Shown: piece after piece, positions 14,711-19,911 of the stretch
Layout of the letters: every line of letters begins with the position of its first letter
Numbering within the stretch: position 1 is the first letter of the stretch
Assembly (NCBI GenBank): GCA_011773795.1
Contig: WVWW01000246.1
Location: 6,273-26,183 of the forward strand
DNA length: 19,911 nucleotides
Source of the DNA: Acidobacteriota bacterium
Lineage (GTDB): Bacteria; Acidobacteriota; Polarisedimenticolia; Polarisedimenticolales; Polarisedimenticolaceae
Direction of reading: 5' to 3'
Translations under genes and position numbers: made by a program
Notes under the pieces: model-generated
What the model saw: the letters and a program-made list of their open reading frames with translations, nothing else
What the model was told of the DNA's origin: nothing
Database searches by the model: none

Positions 14711-16642
14711 TCAGCGCCAGCGGCCGAGGACTCCCTTCCAGGTCGCTCCCGAGTCGGTATCCGCGACCGCGCTTGCAGCTCCGTCGGACACGATCAACGT
14801 GTTCGGCCCGCCCCAGACGATCCGCAGCTGCTCGTCGTCGAGCCCGGCGGTGAGGGTCTGGAGGTCCGTCCATTCGACTCCGTCGCTCACCAGCAGGGCG
14901 CCGAGGTCGTCGCCGCGGATCGACCCGAAATAGGCGTAGCCGAAAGACCGATTGTCGGCCATCGCGCGTTGCGCGACGAGGAAGCGTCGCCCGTCGGGTG
15001 AGATCAGCACCGTCACCCCGCGTGGCAGGGTGCGGGAGAGGAGCTCCGTCCCGTCGGCCCCTCGAAGAACGACGCGGACCTCGTCACCCGCCTTTTCCAG
15101 GAGCAGCAACCGATCTCCGGTCAACCAACCGGCGATGACGCTGTCGGGGTAGTCGGTTCGCGTCCCCTCCTGCAGGTCGTAGATCCGTGAAGAGTAGACC
15201 TTGTCGACGTAGGCCAGCCGCGCGAAATAGCGACCGGAGGGTGAGAGAACCTTGGCGGCGAACGTCGGGAGGTCCCCCCCCTCTTCGATCAGGGCCGGCT
15301 CCTCGAGTCGAAAACCGGTCAGGTCGAGGCGGTTCAACTCGTAGGTCCGTGGATCGTTGGAGACGAAACGATGCAGGAAGACGGAACCGTCGTCCGTGGG
15401 TCCGAGCAGTTTCCAGGTCTGCGAGCCCTCGCCCGCGACCTCGATGCGTCCGAGCTCGCCCCGCTCCGGGTGGAGAACTCGAATCGCCGATCGGCCCACC
15501 CTCAGCCACTCGCGAACCAACACGAGCTCGCCGGCCCAGTGGACGCCCCGGGCATACGAGCTCTCGGACTCCACGGGGAACGTGCGGAGGCTCTCGCCGT
15601 CTCGATCGAACAGCTCCAGTCGCACCTCCCGGACCGAGCCGAGCGCGCCCGCCTGATGGAGAACCGCCAGCATGGAACCGTCGGCCTTCCAGGCGGTCGA
15701 ACGGATGGGCGGTTTCAGGAACCGGATCTTCTCCTTGCTGGAGGTGTCGATGATCCAACCGCTCTGGCCGTGGTACGAACCGCCGAGCATCACGGTGACG
15801 TCGGCCTCCAGCGCGGCCTGCTGCGGCCATCCGGCGACGACGAGCGCACGCATGACGACCGGCGCGGTGGCGGCGAAGAGCGCCGGGGTGGCCACGAGCG
15901 CGACCACCAGGACCACGATCCCGCGTTGGATCCGGCCGCGGCCCGCGGGCTCGCCGAGACAGCTCGCACGGTACGACGCCACGACGAGGGCGACCGGCAG
16001 GATGGGCGCCAGAAGGAACGCCAGGTGCAGCCCGTGGATCTCGGCCAGCTGGAACACGGAGAGAAAGAACATCGTCACGCCGATCGGCAACGCGGCGAGC
16101 ACCGCACCGACCAGCGCCGCCTGCATCGGGTTGCGCATCAACGCCCCGGCGGCCATCCCGCCGATCGTGCCGAGCAGCGCGAGGCCCGCGCCGACCAGCA
16201 GTGGCGTTCCGATACGCGTCCAGATCGACGGGCCGGTTCCCCCATGAACCAGCGTTGCAAGTGCCCAGACGTAGAGGGCCTGTCCGGCAATGACCACGAG
16301 TACCGAAGGTAAGGTGGCGAGCACGCGGGAAAGCCAGGTGCGGCGGCGTGAGACGGGCCGGTCGAGCAGGAACCGCTCGGTGCCGTCCGCGCGGTCGCCC
16401 GCGAAGGCCTGGGCCGAGAACATCAACGCGAGCAGTCCCCAGAGGACCGCCGCGCCCATCGGCAGCGCGTCGATGATCAGCGAGGTCAGGTCGTATTCAC
16501 TGCGCCCCTTGCCGAACCATCCGCGTTTGGCCGCCTCGGCCCCGGCCCAGAAAACGAACGGAAGGGCAATGCCGACCGCGAAGCCGACCCAGCGTAGCGC
16601 GCGAAGCTGGACCCAGTGCTTGATCCACAACGCCCTAAACAT
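14711..16642 (-). CDS. ABC-2 type permease fused to a beta-propeller-like domain
   Basis: A 643-residue protein in two parts. Residues 1 to about 265 hold about seven predicted membrane helices (near 20-36, 60-80, 108-130, 145-168, 173-196, 205-225 and 240-262). They include the ABC-2 permease feature of a charged loop with DGTERFLLDRPVSRRRTW after the second helix. Residues about 280-643 are soluble and strand-rich, with blade-like repeats including AWKADGSMLAVL, LSPSGRYFARLAY and ISPDGRRFLVAQ, like WD40/TolB propellers. With the last helix before it, the propeller may lie outside the cytoplasm, but topology is inferred. The ATG lies inside the ATPase gene (8-bp overlap), so this is surely its partner subunit. 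The cargo is unknown; relatives in ytr-type systems respond to envelope stress or antibiotics. Some related permeases lack the extra domain. Confidence 0.85.
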   Translation of the reverse strand: MFRALWIKHWVQLRALRWVGFAVGIALPFVFWAGAEAAKRGWFGKGRSEYDLTSLIIDALPMGAAVLWGLLALMFSAQAFAGDRADGTERFLLDRPVSRRRTWLSRVLATLPSVLVVIAGQALYVWALATLVHGGTGPSIWTRIGTPLLVGAGLALLGTIGGMAAGALMRNPMQAALVGAVLAALPIGVTMFFLSVFQLAEIHGLHLAFLLAPILPVALVVASYRASCLGEPAGRGRIQRGIVVLVVALVATPALFAATAPVVMRALVVAGWPQQAALEADVTVMLGGSYHGQSGWIIDTSSKEKIRFLKPPIRSTAWKADGSMLAVLHQAGALGSVREVRLELFDRDGESLRTFPVESESSYARGVHWAGELVLVREWLRVGRSAIRVLHPERGELGRIEVAGEGSQTWKLLGPTDDGSVFLHRFVSNDPRTYELNRLDLTGFRLEEPALIEEGGDLPTFAAKVLSPSGRYFARLAYVDKVYSSRIYDLQEGTRTDYPDSVIAGWLTGDRLLLLEKAGDEVRVVLRGADGTELLSRTLPRGVTVLISPDGRRFLVAQRAMADNRSFGYAYFGSIRGDDLGALLVSDGVEWTDLQTLTAGLDDEQLRIVWGGPNTLIVSDGAASAVADTDSGATWKGVLGRWR

Positions 16643-17543
16643 GCGCCACCTCCGCTTCGGGCTGCGTCCGCAGGTAGGCGATCAGGATCTCCTCGAGCGA
16701 CAGCGGTTCCACCTCCACCTCCGAGGCGCCGAGCGATCGGAGCCGGCTGTCGAGGTCCTGCGCGGGATCCTCTGCGACCACGGTGAGGACGCGTCCGTCC
16801 GTCTGGGCGTCGACCTTGCCGTCGAGTTGGAAGCCATCGGGCGCGCCGTTCTCGAAAACGGCGCGGGCGCGCCGCATCGTGCCCTTCAAGTGTTCGACCG
16901 AGGCCTCGAACCGCTTTTTGCCGTCGTCGAGGAAGACGACGTCGTCGGCAACCCGCTCGATGTCGTGGACGAGATGACTGGCATAGACCACCGCGCCGCC
17001 CTCGTCGGATACGGCCTCGAGCACTCCCTGCAGGACCTCGCGTCGGACGAGCGGATCGAGGCCCGCGGTCGGGTCGTCGAGCAACAACAGCTGCGGACGA
17101 ACGGAAACCGCCAGCGCGAGCGATACCTTGGCACGCGTCCCCCGCGAGAGGTGTCGGATTCGTTGTCTCCTCTCGAGCTTGAGCCGGTCACAAACATCGG
17201 TAGCCAGTTCCGCGTCCCAGTTCTCGTGCAACGCGGCCCCGAAGTCGAGGATCTCCTGCACCGTCATCCACGGGTAGAGGGACGATTCCTCCGCGAGCAG
17301 GCTGACTCTTGTCCGCAACGTCAACCCGTCGGTCCGGGGGTCCAGACCGAGCACGCGAATCGCGCCCTCGTCGGCATGCAGGATGCCGTGGGCCAGTGCG
17401 AGACTCGTGGTCTTCCCCGAACCGTTGCGGCCGACGAGCCCGAGGATGCTCCCCGGCTCCACGTGAAGGTCCAGGCCGTCGACGGCGGTCTTGCTACCGA
17501 ATCGTCGCGTGACCCGTTCGAACTGCAGTGCTGCAGCACTCAT
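16635..17543 (-). CDS. ABC transporter ATP-binding protein (YtrB-like)
   Basis: A 302-residue nucleotide-binding subunit. Walker A is GRNGSGKT at 38-45, the signature is LSRGTRAK at 132-139 (LSRGT in place of LSGGQ), Walker B with D-loop is LLLLDDPTAGLD at 152-163, and the switch histidine is His190 (YASH). The usual catalytic Glu after Walker B is Asp157, a variant I associate with YtrB/CcmA-like ATPases controlled by GntR regulators. A C-terminal extension of about 90 residues follows the core. It overlaps the regulator gene upstream by 4 bp (ATGA) and the permease gene downstream by 8 bp, forming a compact regulator-ATPase-permease operon. It energises the permease encoded next to it. Confidence 0.93.
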   Translation of the reverse strand: MSAAALQFERVTRRFGSKTAVDGLDLHVEPGSILGLVGRNGSGKTTSLALAHGILHADEGAIRVLGLDPRTDGLTLRTRVSLLAEESSLYPWMTVQEILDFGAALHENWDAELATDVCDRLKLERRQRIRHLSRGTRAKVSLALAVSVRPQLLLLDDPTAGLDPLVRREVLQGVLEAVSDEGGAVVYASHLVHDIERVADDVVFLDDGKKRFEASVEHLKGTMRRARAVFENGAPDGFQLDGKVDAQTDGRVLTVVAEDPAQDLDSRLRSLGASEVEVEPLSLEEILIAYLRTQPEAEVAHV

Positions 17544-17956
17544 ACGTCTTTCCTTTCACCCCCGTCGGTGTCGCCGTTCTGACGGCGGCGGAACTCCTCG
17601 ATGCGCCGGGACAAACGACGATCGAGCTCCGCCAGCGGAACGCCCAGGGTCCGGGCATGCACCAGCAGCCGGTCGATGGAGTCGTCGATCGCGCGGTCGC
17701 TTTCGGCCCGATCGATCGATGCGCTGCTCTCCACGAACGTGCCCTGTCCTACTCGCGTCCGGACGACTCCTTCCGCCTCCAGGTGCTGGATCGCGCGCGC
17801 CGCGGTGTTGCGGTTGACGCGCGTGGTGACGGCGATCTCGCGAACGGTGGGCGCCTTGTCCCCCGGTTTGAGCGCGCCCATCGCGATCAGACGGCGCATC
17901 TCGTCCGCGATCTGCAGGTAGAGGGGAACCGGGCTGGCTGGGTCGATTTCGATCAT
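17540..17956 (-). CDS. GntR-family transcriptional regulator, YtrA type
   Basis: A 138-residue regulator with an N-terminal winged helix (about 10-78). It opens with SPVPLYLQIADEMRRLIAMG, then GDKAPTVREIAVTTRVNRNTAARAIQHLE and the wing EGVVRTRVGQGTFV, as in GntR proteins. The C-terminal part is only about 60 residues and mostly helical, which places it in the small YtrA subgroup, where it serves mainly for dimerisation. YtrA proteins usually repress their own ABC-transporter operon. The order here, regulator first and then ATPase and permease with ATGA-type overlaps, matches that pattern, and an imperfect palindrome covers its promoter and ribosome binding site (17961-17980). The effector is unknown; in Bacillus and Staphylococcus such operons respond to cell-wall stress. 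Confidence 0.93.
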   Translation of the reverse strand: MIEIDPASPVPLYLQIADEMRRLIAMGALKPGDKAPTVREIAVTTRVNRNTAARAIQHLEAEGVVRTRVGQGTFVESSASIDRAESDRAIDDSIDRLLVHARTLGVPLAELDRRLSRRIEEFRRRQNGDTDGGERKDV

Positions 17957-17960
17957 TGAT

Positions 17961-17980
17961 TGTCCTAGTGTCCTATGACA
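17961..17980. promoter_or_regulatory. Probable GntR (YtrA-type) operator
   Basis: Imperfect palindrome TGTCcTAG-N4-CTAtGACA, seven of eight half-site positions symmetric. It overlaps the predicted -10 region of the leftward promoter (17978-17983) and the AGGA ribosome binding site of the regulator gene, a natural place for autorepression. The base match to this regulator is inferred from position and symmetry only. Confidence 0.5.
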
Positions 17981-18006
17981 TTAAGCCCCTGAGACGCGAA
18001 TGTCAA
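17978..18006 (-). promoter_or_regulatory. Predicted sigma-70-type promoter of the GntR/ABC operon
   Basis: On the minus strand a perfect TTGACA (18001-18006) is followed after 17 bp by TAATGT (17978-17983), a weak -10. Transcription would start near 17971, about 15 nt before the regulator ATG. The strong -35 with a weak, operator-covered -10 fits a repressed promoter. Confidence 0.55.
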
Positions 18007-18066
18007 GCGGTTGGAGAAGTCTCAACCGTCTCATCGTGAGACTTCCCGATTGCACGGCACGTCTCA
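17990..18066. repeat. Single GTCTCA/TGAGAC half-sites
   Basis: Three isolated copies of the hexamer that forms the two palindromes nearby: TGAGAC at 17990-17995, and GTCTCA at 18019-18024 and 18061-18066. The first lies inside the spacer of the leftward GntR-operon promoter and the second just upstream of its -35 box, so a protein bound there could affect both directions. Confidence 0.55.
18028..18042. promoter_or_regulatory. Palindrome GTCTCA-TCG-TGAGAC (site 1)
   Basis: A perfect 6-bp inverted repeat with a 3-bp spacer, about 220-235 bp upstream of the predicted sigma-54 start. The same palindrome recurs exactly 90 bp downstream. The size and remote position suit a dimeric enhancer-binding protein. 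It is not a plausible terminator for any gene here. Confidence 0.65.
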
Positions 18067-18117
18067 CCATTCAAATCGTTGATATAGAACCACTTAGAAT
18101 TCTCCTATCACGTCTAG

Positions 18118-18132
18118 GTCTCATTGTGAGAC
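18118..18132. promoter_or_regulatory. Palindrome GTCTCA-TTG-TGAGAC (site 2)
   Basis: Second copy of the perfect palindrome, with a different 3-bp spacer, about 130-145 bp upstream of the predicted sigma-54 start. Identical arms with unlike spacers and flanks point to a selected binding site and not to a recent duplication. Confidence 0.65.
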
Positions 18133-18234
18133 ATACTGCCATGTGACGCTCACACCCGTGGATCACAAAAATGAAATTGCTGAAACCTATCATTTTCAAC
18201 AACTTAAGACAGATCGATCCTTGAGATTACGAAA

Positions 18235-18251
18235 TTGGCAGGCCTCTTGCT
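18235..18251 (+). promoter_or_regulatory. Predicted sigma-54 (RpoN) promoter of the protease gene
   Basis: TTGGCAGG-CCTC-TTGCT matches the sigma-54 consensus TTGGCACG-N4-TTGCT at all but one fixed base. The GG (18237-18238) and GC (18249-18250) are separated by exactly 10 bp, the strict -24/-12 spacing. Transcription would start near 18262, giving a leader of about 50 nt. Sigma-54 promoters need an ATP-dependent activator, which fits the palindromes upstream. Confidence 0.75.
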
Positions 18252-18270
18252 CTAAAGGATGCGCGTACAG

Positions 18271-18298
18271 CGGCAACGCCGACAAACCGGCAAAGCCG
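18271..18298 (+). promoter_or_regulatory. Twin mini-hairpins in the predicted protease leader
   Basis: Two near-identical 11-nt elements, CGGCAACGCCG (18271-18281) and CGGCAAAGCCG (18288-18298), each able to fold as a 4-bp stem with a 3-nt loop, differ at one loop base and lie 17 nt apart. They fall right after the predicted start of transcription, and the second ends just before the GAGAGAGG ribosome binding site. Since the CGGC and GCCG arms of both are interchangeable, alternative pairings are possible. Confidence 0.45.
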
Positions 18299-18311
18299 AG
18301 AGAGGTCAGCC

Positions 18312-19911
18312 ATGAAGAAACAACTCGTCATTCTGGTCGCGCTCACGCTGCTCGCGCTGCCGGCTCAGGCGGCGTCGGGCAAGATCGCCGACGACCTTCG
18401 CGTCAAGCTGGGTCGGGACGATTCCGACCTACGCGTGATCGTGACGCTGGCCGAGGGTCTCTCCCCCCAGGACATCGACGAACTGACCACCGGCCGCGGC
18501 CGGGGCGTCCGTCAGCAAGGGACTCGTGGGATCCACGGGAAGATGCACTCGAGCGAGATTCTCGAGCTTGCCGCCGACCCCCGCGTGGCCTCCATTTCGC
18601 CCGACCGGCCCGTCACCGGCTCGATGGACGTGGCCGTTGCCGCTTCCGGCGCCGACGCGGTCGTTCAGAACCTCGGCCTGACGGGAAGCGGGATCACCAT
18701 CGCACTGATCGACTCGGGACTGACGCCGAGCACGGCCGTTCCGGCGGCGCGCATCCTGGCCGGCGTCGATTTCACGGAGTCGCCGAACCGGGATGCCCTC
18801 GACGGTCTGGGCCACGGGACGCACATCGCGAGCACGATCGGCGGCTCGGGCATCGACGGTTCGGTCCGCGGCATCGCCCCGAGCGTGAACTTCGTCAACC
18901 TGCGGGTACTCGACGATCAGGGCCGGGGTTATGCGAGCGGTGTGATCGAAGCGATCGATTTCGCGATCCGCGAGCGCGCCCGCTACAACATCCGCGTCCT
19001 CAACCTGTCGCTGGGCCACCCGGTCGCCGAGAGCTACCGCACGGACCCGCTCGCCAAAGCCGTCGAGCGCGCCTGGGCCGCCGGCCTCACGGTGATCGCC
19101 TCCGCCGGCAACCGGGGGCGCGACGGTTTCCTGACGATCAACTCACCCGGAAACGACCCGTACGTCCTCACGGTCGGCGCGATGAACGACGTCAACACGA
19201 TCGATCGCGACGACGACATCATCGCGACCTTCTCGAGCCGCGGCCCCTCTTATGGCGACCAGGTGGTGAAACCGGATCTCGTCGCCCCGGGCAACCGCAT
19301 CGTCTCCACACTGGCTCCGGGAGCGACACTCGCCGAGTTGCAGCCTGAATCCGTCAGCGGCGACCGGATCGAGCTCTCCGGGACCTCGATGGCCGTCGGC
19401 TTCGCCTCGGGCGCGAGCGCGCTCCTGCTCGAGCTCAACCCGTTCCTGACGCCGGATCAGGTCAAGGCTCTCCTGATGGTCTCGGCCGAGAAGATTCCCG
19501 GCGACCCGTTCACGGTCGGCGCCGGTTACCTCGACATCGTGCGGGCGATGGCCTACATCGGTCCGTTCCCGCCCGTGCGTTTCAACTCCGCGTCGCCGTA
19601 CGTGACGCCGGCCGAGACCGCCGGTCTCTTCAACCTGCACGAGACGCCGGCGCTCGCGACGTACTCCAAGCAAGAAGTCCGCCGCCTGACCCGTGAGAAT
19701 CCGATCGAGGGAGCCACTCACGTCACCGGCCGCGATTTCCTCTGGGTCAACACGGCGCTCTGGAGCGACTCGACCTTGTGGACGGACTCCACCCTGTGGA
19801 CGGACTCGACCCTGTGGACCGACTCCACCCTCTGGGCCGACTCCACGATCTGGGGCGACTCCACGATCTGGGGTGACTCCACGATCTGGGGCGACTCCAC
19901 GATCTGGGGCG
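18312..19911 (+). CDS. Secreted subtilisin-like serine protease (S8) with Trp-Asp-Ser-Thr repeats; 3' end beyond window
   Basis: The first 533 residues are visible with no stop. A signal peptide (MKKQLVILVALTLLALPAQA) is followed by a propeptide-like region (about 22-105) and the S8 domain. The triad is complete: Asp134 in ALIDSGLT, His168 in GHGTH and Ser359 in SGTSMA, with the oxyanion Asn267 in SAGN. After the catalytic domain (ending about 420) and a linker, the chain enters a hexapeptide repeat, W-x-D-S-T-(L/I), with tryptophans at exact six-residue spacing from Trp478 to Trp532. The ATG at 18312 has a GAGAGAGG ribosome binding site about 7 nt upstream. It should be an exported protease, possibly surface-held through the repeats. 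A sigma-54-type promoter lies upstream. Propeptide boundaries are estimates. Confidence 0.94.
   Translation, partial: MKKQLVILVALTLLALPAQAASGKIADDLRVKLGRDDSDLRVIVTLAEGLSPQDIDELTTGRGRGVRQQGTRGIHGKMHSSEILELAADPRVASISPDRPVTGSMDVAVAASGADAVVQNLGLTGSGITIALIDSGLTPSTAVPAARILAGVDFTESPNRDALDGLGHGTHIASTIGGSGIDGSVRGIAPSVNFVNLRVLDDQGRGYASGVIEAIDFAIRERARYNIRVLNLSLGHPVAESYRTDPLAKAVERAWAAGLTVIASAGNRGRDGFLTINSPGNDPYVLTVGAMNDVNTIDRDDDIIATFSSRGPSYGDQVVKPDLVAPGNRIVSTLAPGATLAELQPESVSGDRIELSGTSMAVGFASGASALLLELNPFLTPDQVKALLMVSAEKIPGDPFTVGAGYLDIVRAMAYIGPFPPVRFNSASPYVTPAETAGLFNLHETPALATYSKQEVRRLTRENPIEGATHVTGRDFLWVNTALWSDSTLWTDSTLWTDSTLWTDSTLWADSTIWGDSTIWGDSTIWGDSTIWG
19761..19911 (+). repeat. 18-bp in-frame tandem repeat (W-x-D-S-T-L/I)
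   Basis: About 8.4 units of 18 bp, each starting with TGG, run to the window edge and surely continue. The first units use WSDSTL, WTDSTL and WADSTI with mixed codons. From 19851 on, the units read WGDSTI and are nearly identical in DNA, with one GGT/GGC difference. This indicates older diverged units followed by a recently expanded or homogenised block. The array may vary in copy number and is prone to assembly collapse. Confidence 0.92.

Larger units (their letters stand above)
17957..18311. other. Divergent regulatory region between the GntR/ABC operon and the protease gene
   Basis: This 355-bp stretch has no supportable gene. It contains the leftward promoter and probable operator of the GntR operon, a cluster of GTCTCA/TGAGAC elements, a rightward sigma-54-type promoter, and a short leader with two mini-hairpins. 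Its centre (about 18065-18240) is visibly richer in A+T than the surrounding DNA. Each element is listed separately. Confidence 0.8.

Noticed and set aside
18261..18314. A GEMM-type cyclic-dinucleotide riboswitch, suggested by GGCAAAGCC in the protease leader
   Set aside because: The leader is only about 50 nt and lacks the second stem and receptor segments of the GEMM fold; the likeness is limited to a short string.
19761..19911. CRISPR-like repeat array
   Set aside because: The repeats are contiguous, have no spacers, have an 18-bp in-frame period and encode a clear hexapeptide repeat.

Overview
This looks like a chromosomal stretch from a GC-rich, diderm (Gram-negative-type) bacterium. 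The evidence is a LolA-type lipoprotein carrier, two proteins with clear lipobox signal peptides, and a futalosine-pathway menaquinone enzyme (MqnD). There is also a sigma-54-type promoter and a secreted subtilase with Trp-Asp-Ser-Thr repeats. The combination would suit Acidobacteriota (for example a Thermoanaerobaculia-like lineage), Myxococcota or a related phylum; that placement is inference, because no rRNA or lineage-diagnostic marker is present. Genes are tightly packed, mostly in operons with overlapping start and stop codons. I see no tRNA, rRNA, insertion sequence, phage gene or CRISPR array.

Layout. (1) 1-1780, minus strand: a three-gene operon encoding an exported parvulin-type prolyl isomerase, an M20 amidohydrolase and a YqaE/Pmp3-type small membrane protein cut by the window edge. 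(2) 1862-6557, plus strand: a promoter and a five-gene cluster, mqnD, a YgfZ-like folate-binding protein, an ACE-like M2 peptidase lipoprotein, a small NrtS-like membrane protein and a KANL3/Tex30-type alpha/beta hydrolase. Overlaps or gaps of at most 8 nt suggest one transcript. (3) 6551-8199, minus strand: lolA followed by a histone-deacetylase-family gene. (4) 8282-10408, plus strand: a lipoprotein with HEAT-like repeats and a degenerate cyclophilin domain. (5) 10413-14646, minus strand: polA, then a response regulator with an HD-GYP output domain. The DNA polymerase I has an extra segment of about 100 residues and seems to have lost its proofreading site. (6) 14711-17956, minus strand: a YtrA-type GntR regulator, an ABC ATPase and an ABC permease fused to a beta-propeller-like domain, all overlapping. 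(7) 18312 to the right edge, plus strand: a secreted S8 protease ending in an 18-bp tandem repeat that runs off the window.

The most unusual non-coding region is the 355-bp divergent intergenic region 17957-18311. On the regulator side it holds a sigma-70-like promoter overlapped by an imperfect palindrome suited to GntR autorepression. On the protease side it holds a near-consensus sigma-54 promoter. Between them are seven copies of the hexamer GTCTCA/TGAGAC, four of them arranged as two perfect GTCTCA-N3-TGAGAC palindromes, placed where a sigma-54 enhancer-binding protein would bind. The predicted protease leader then carries two near-identical mini-hairpins just before the ribosome binding site. 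I infer that the protease is made on demand under an activator not encoded in this window.
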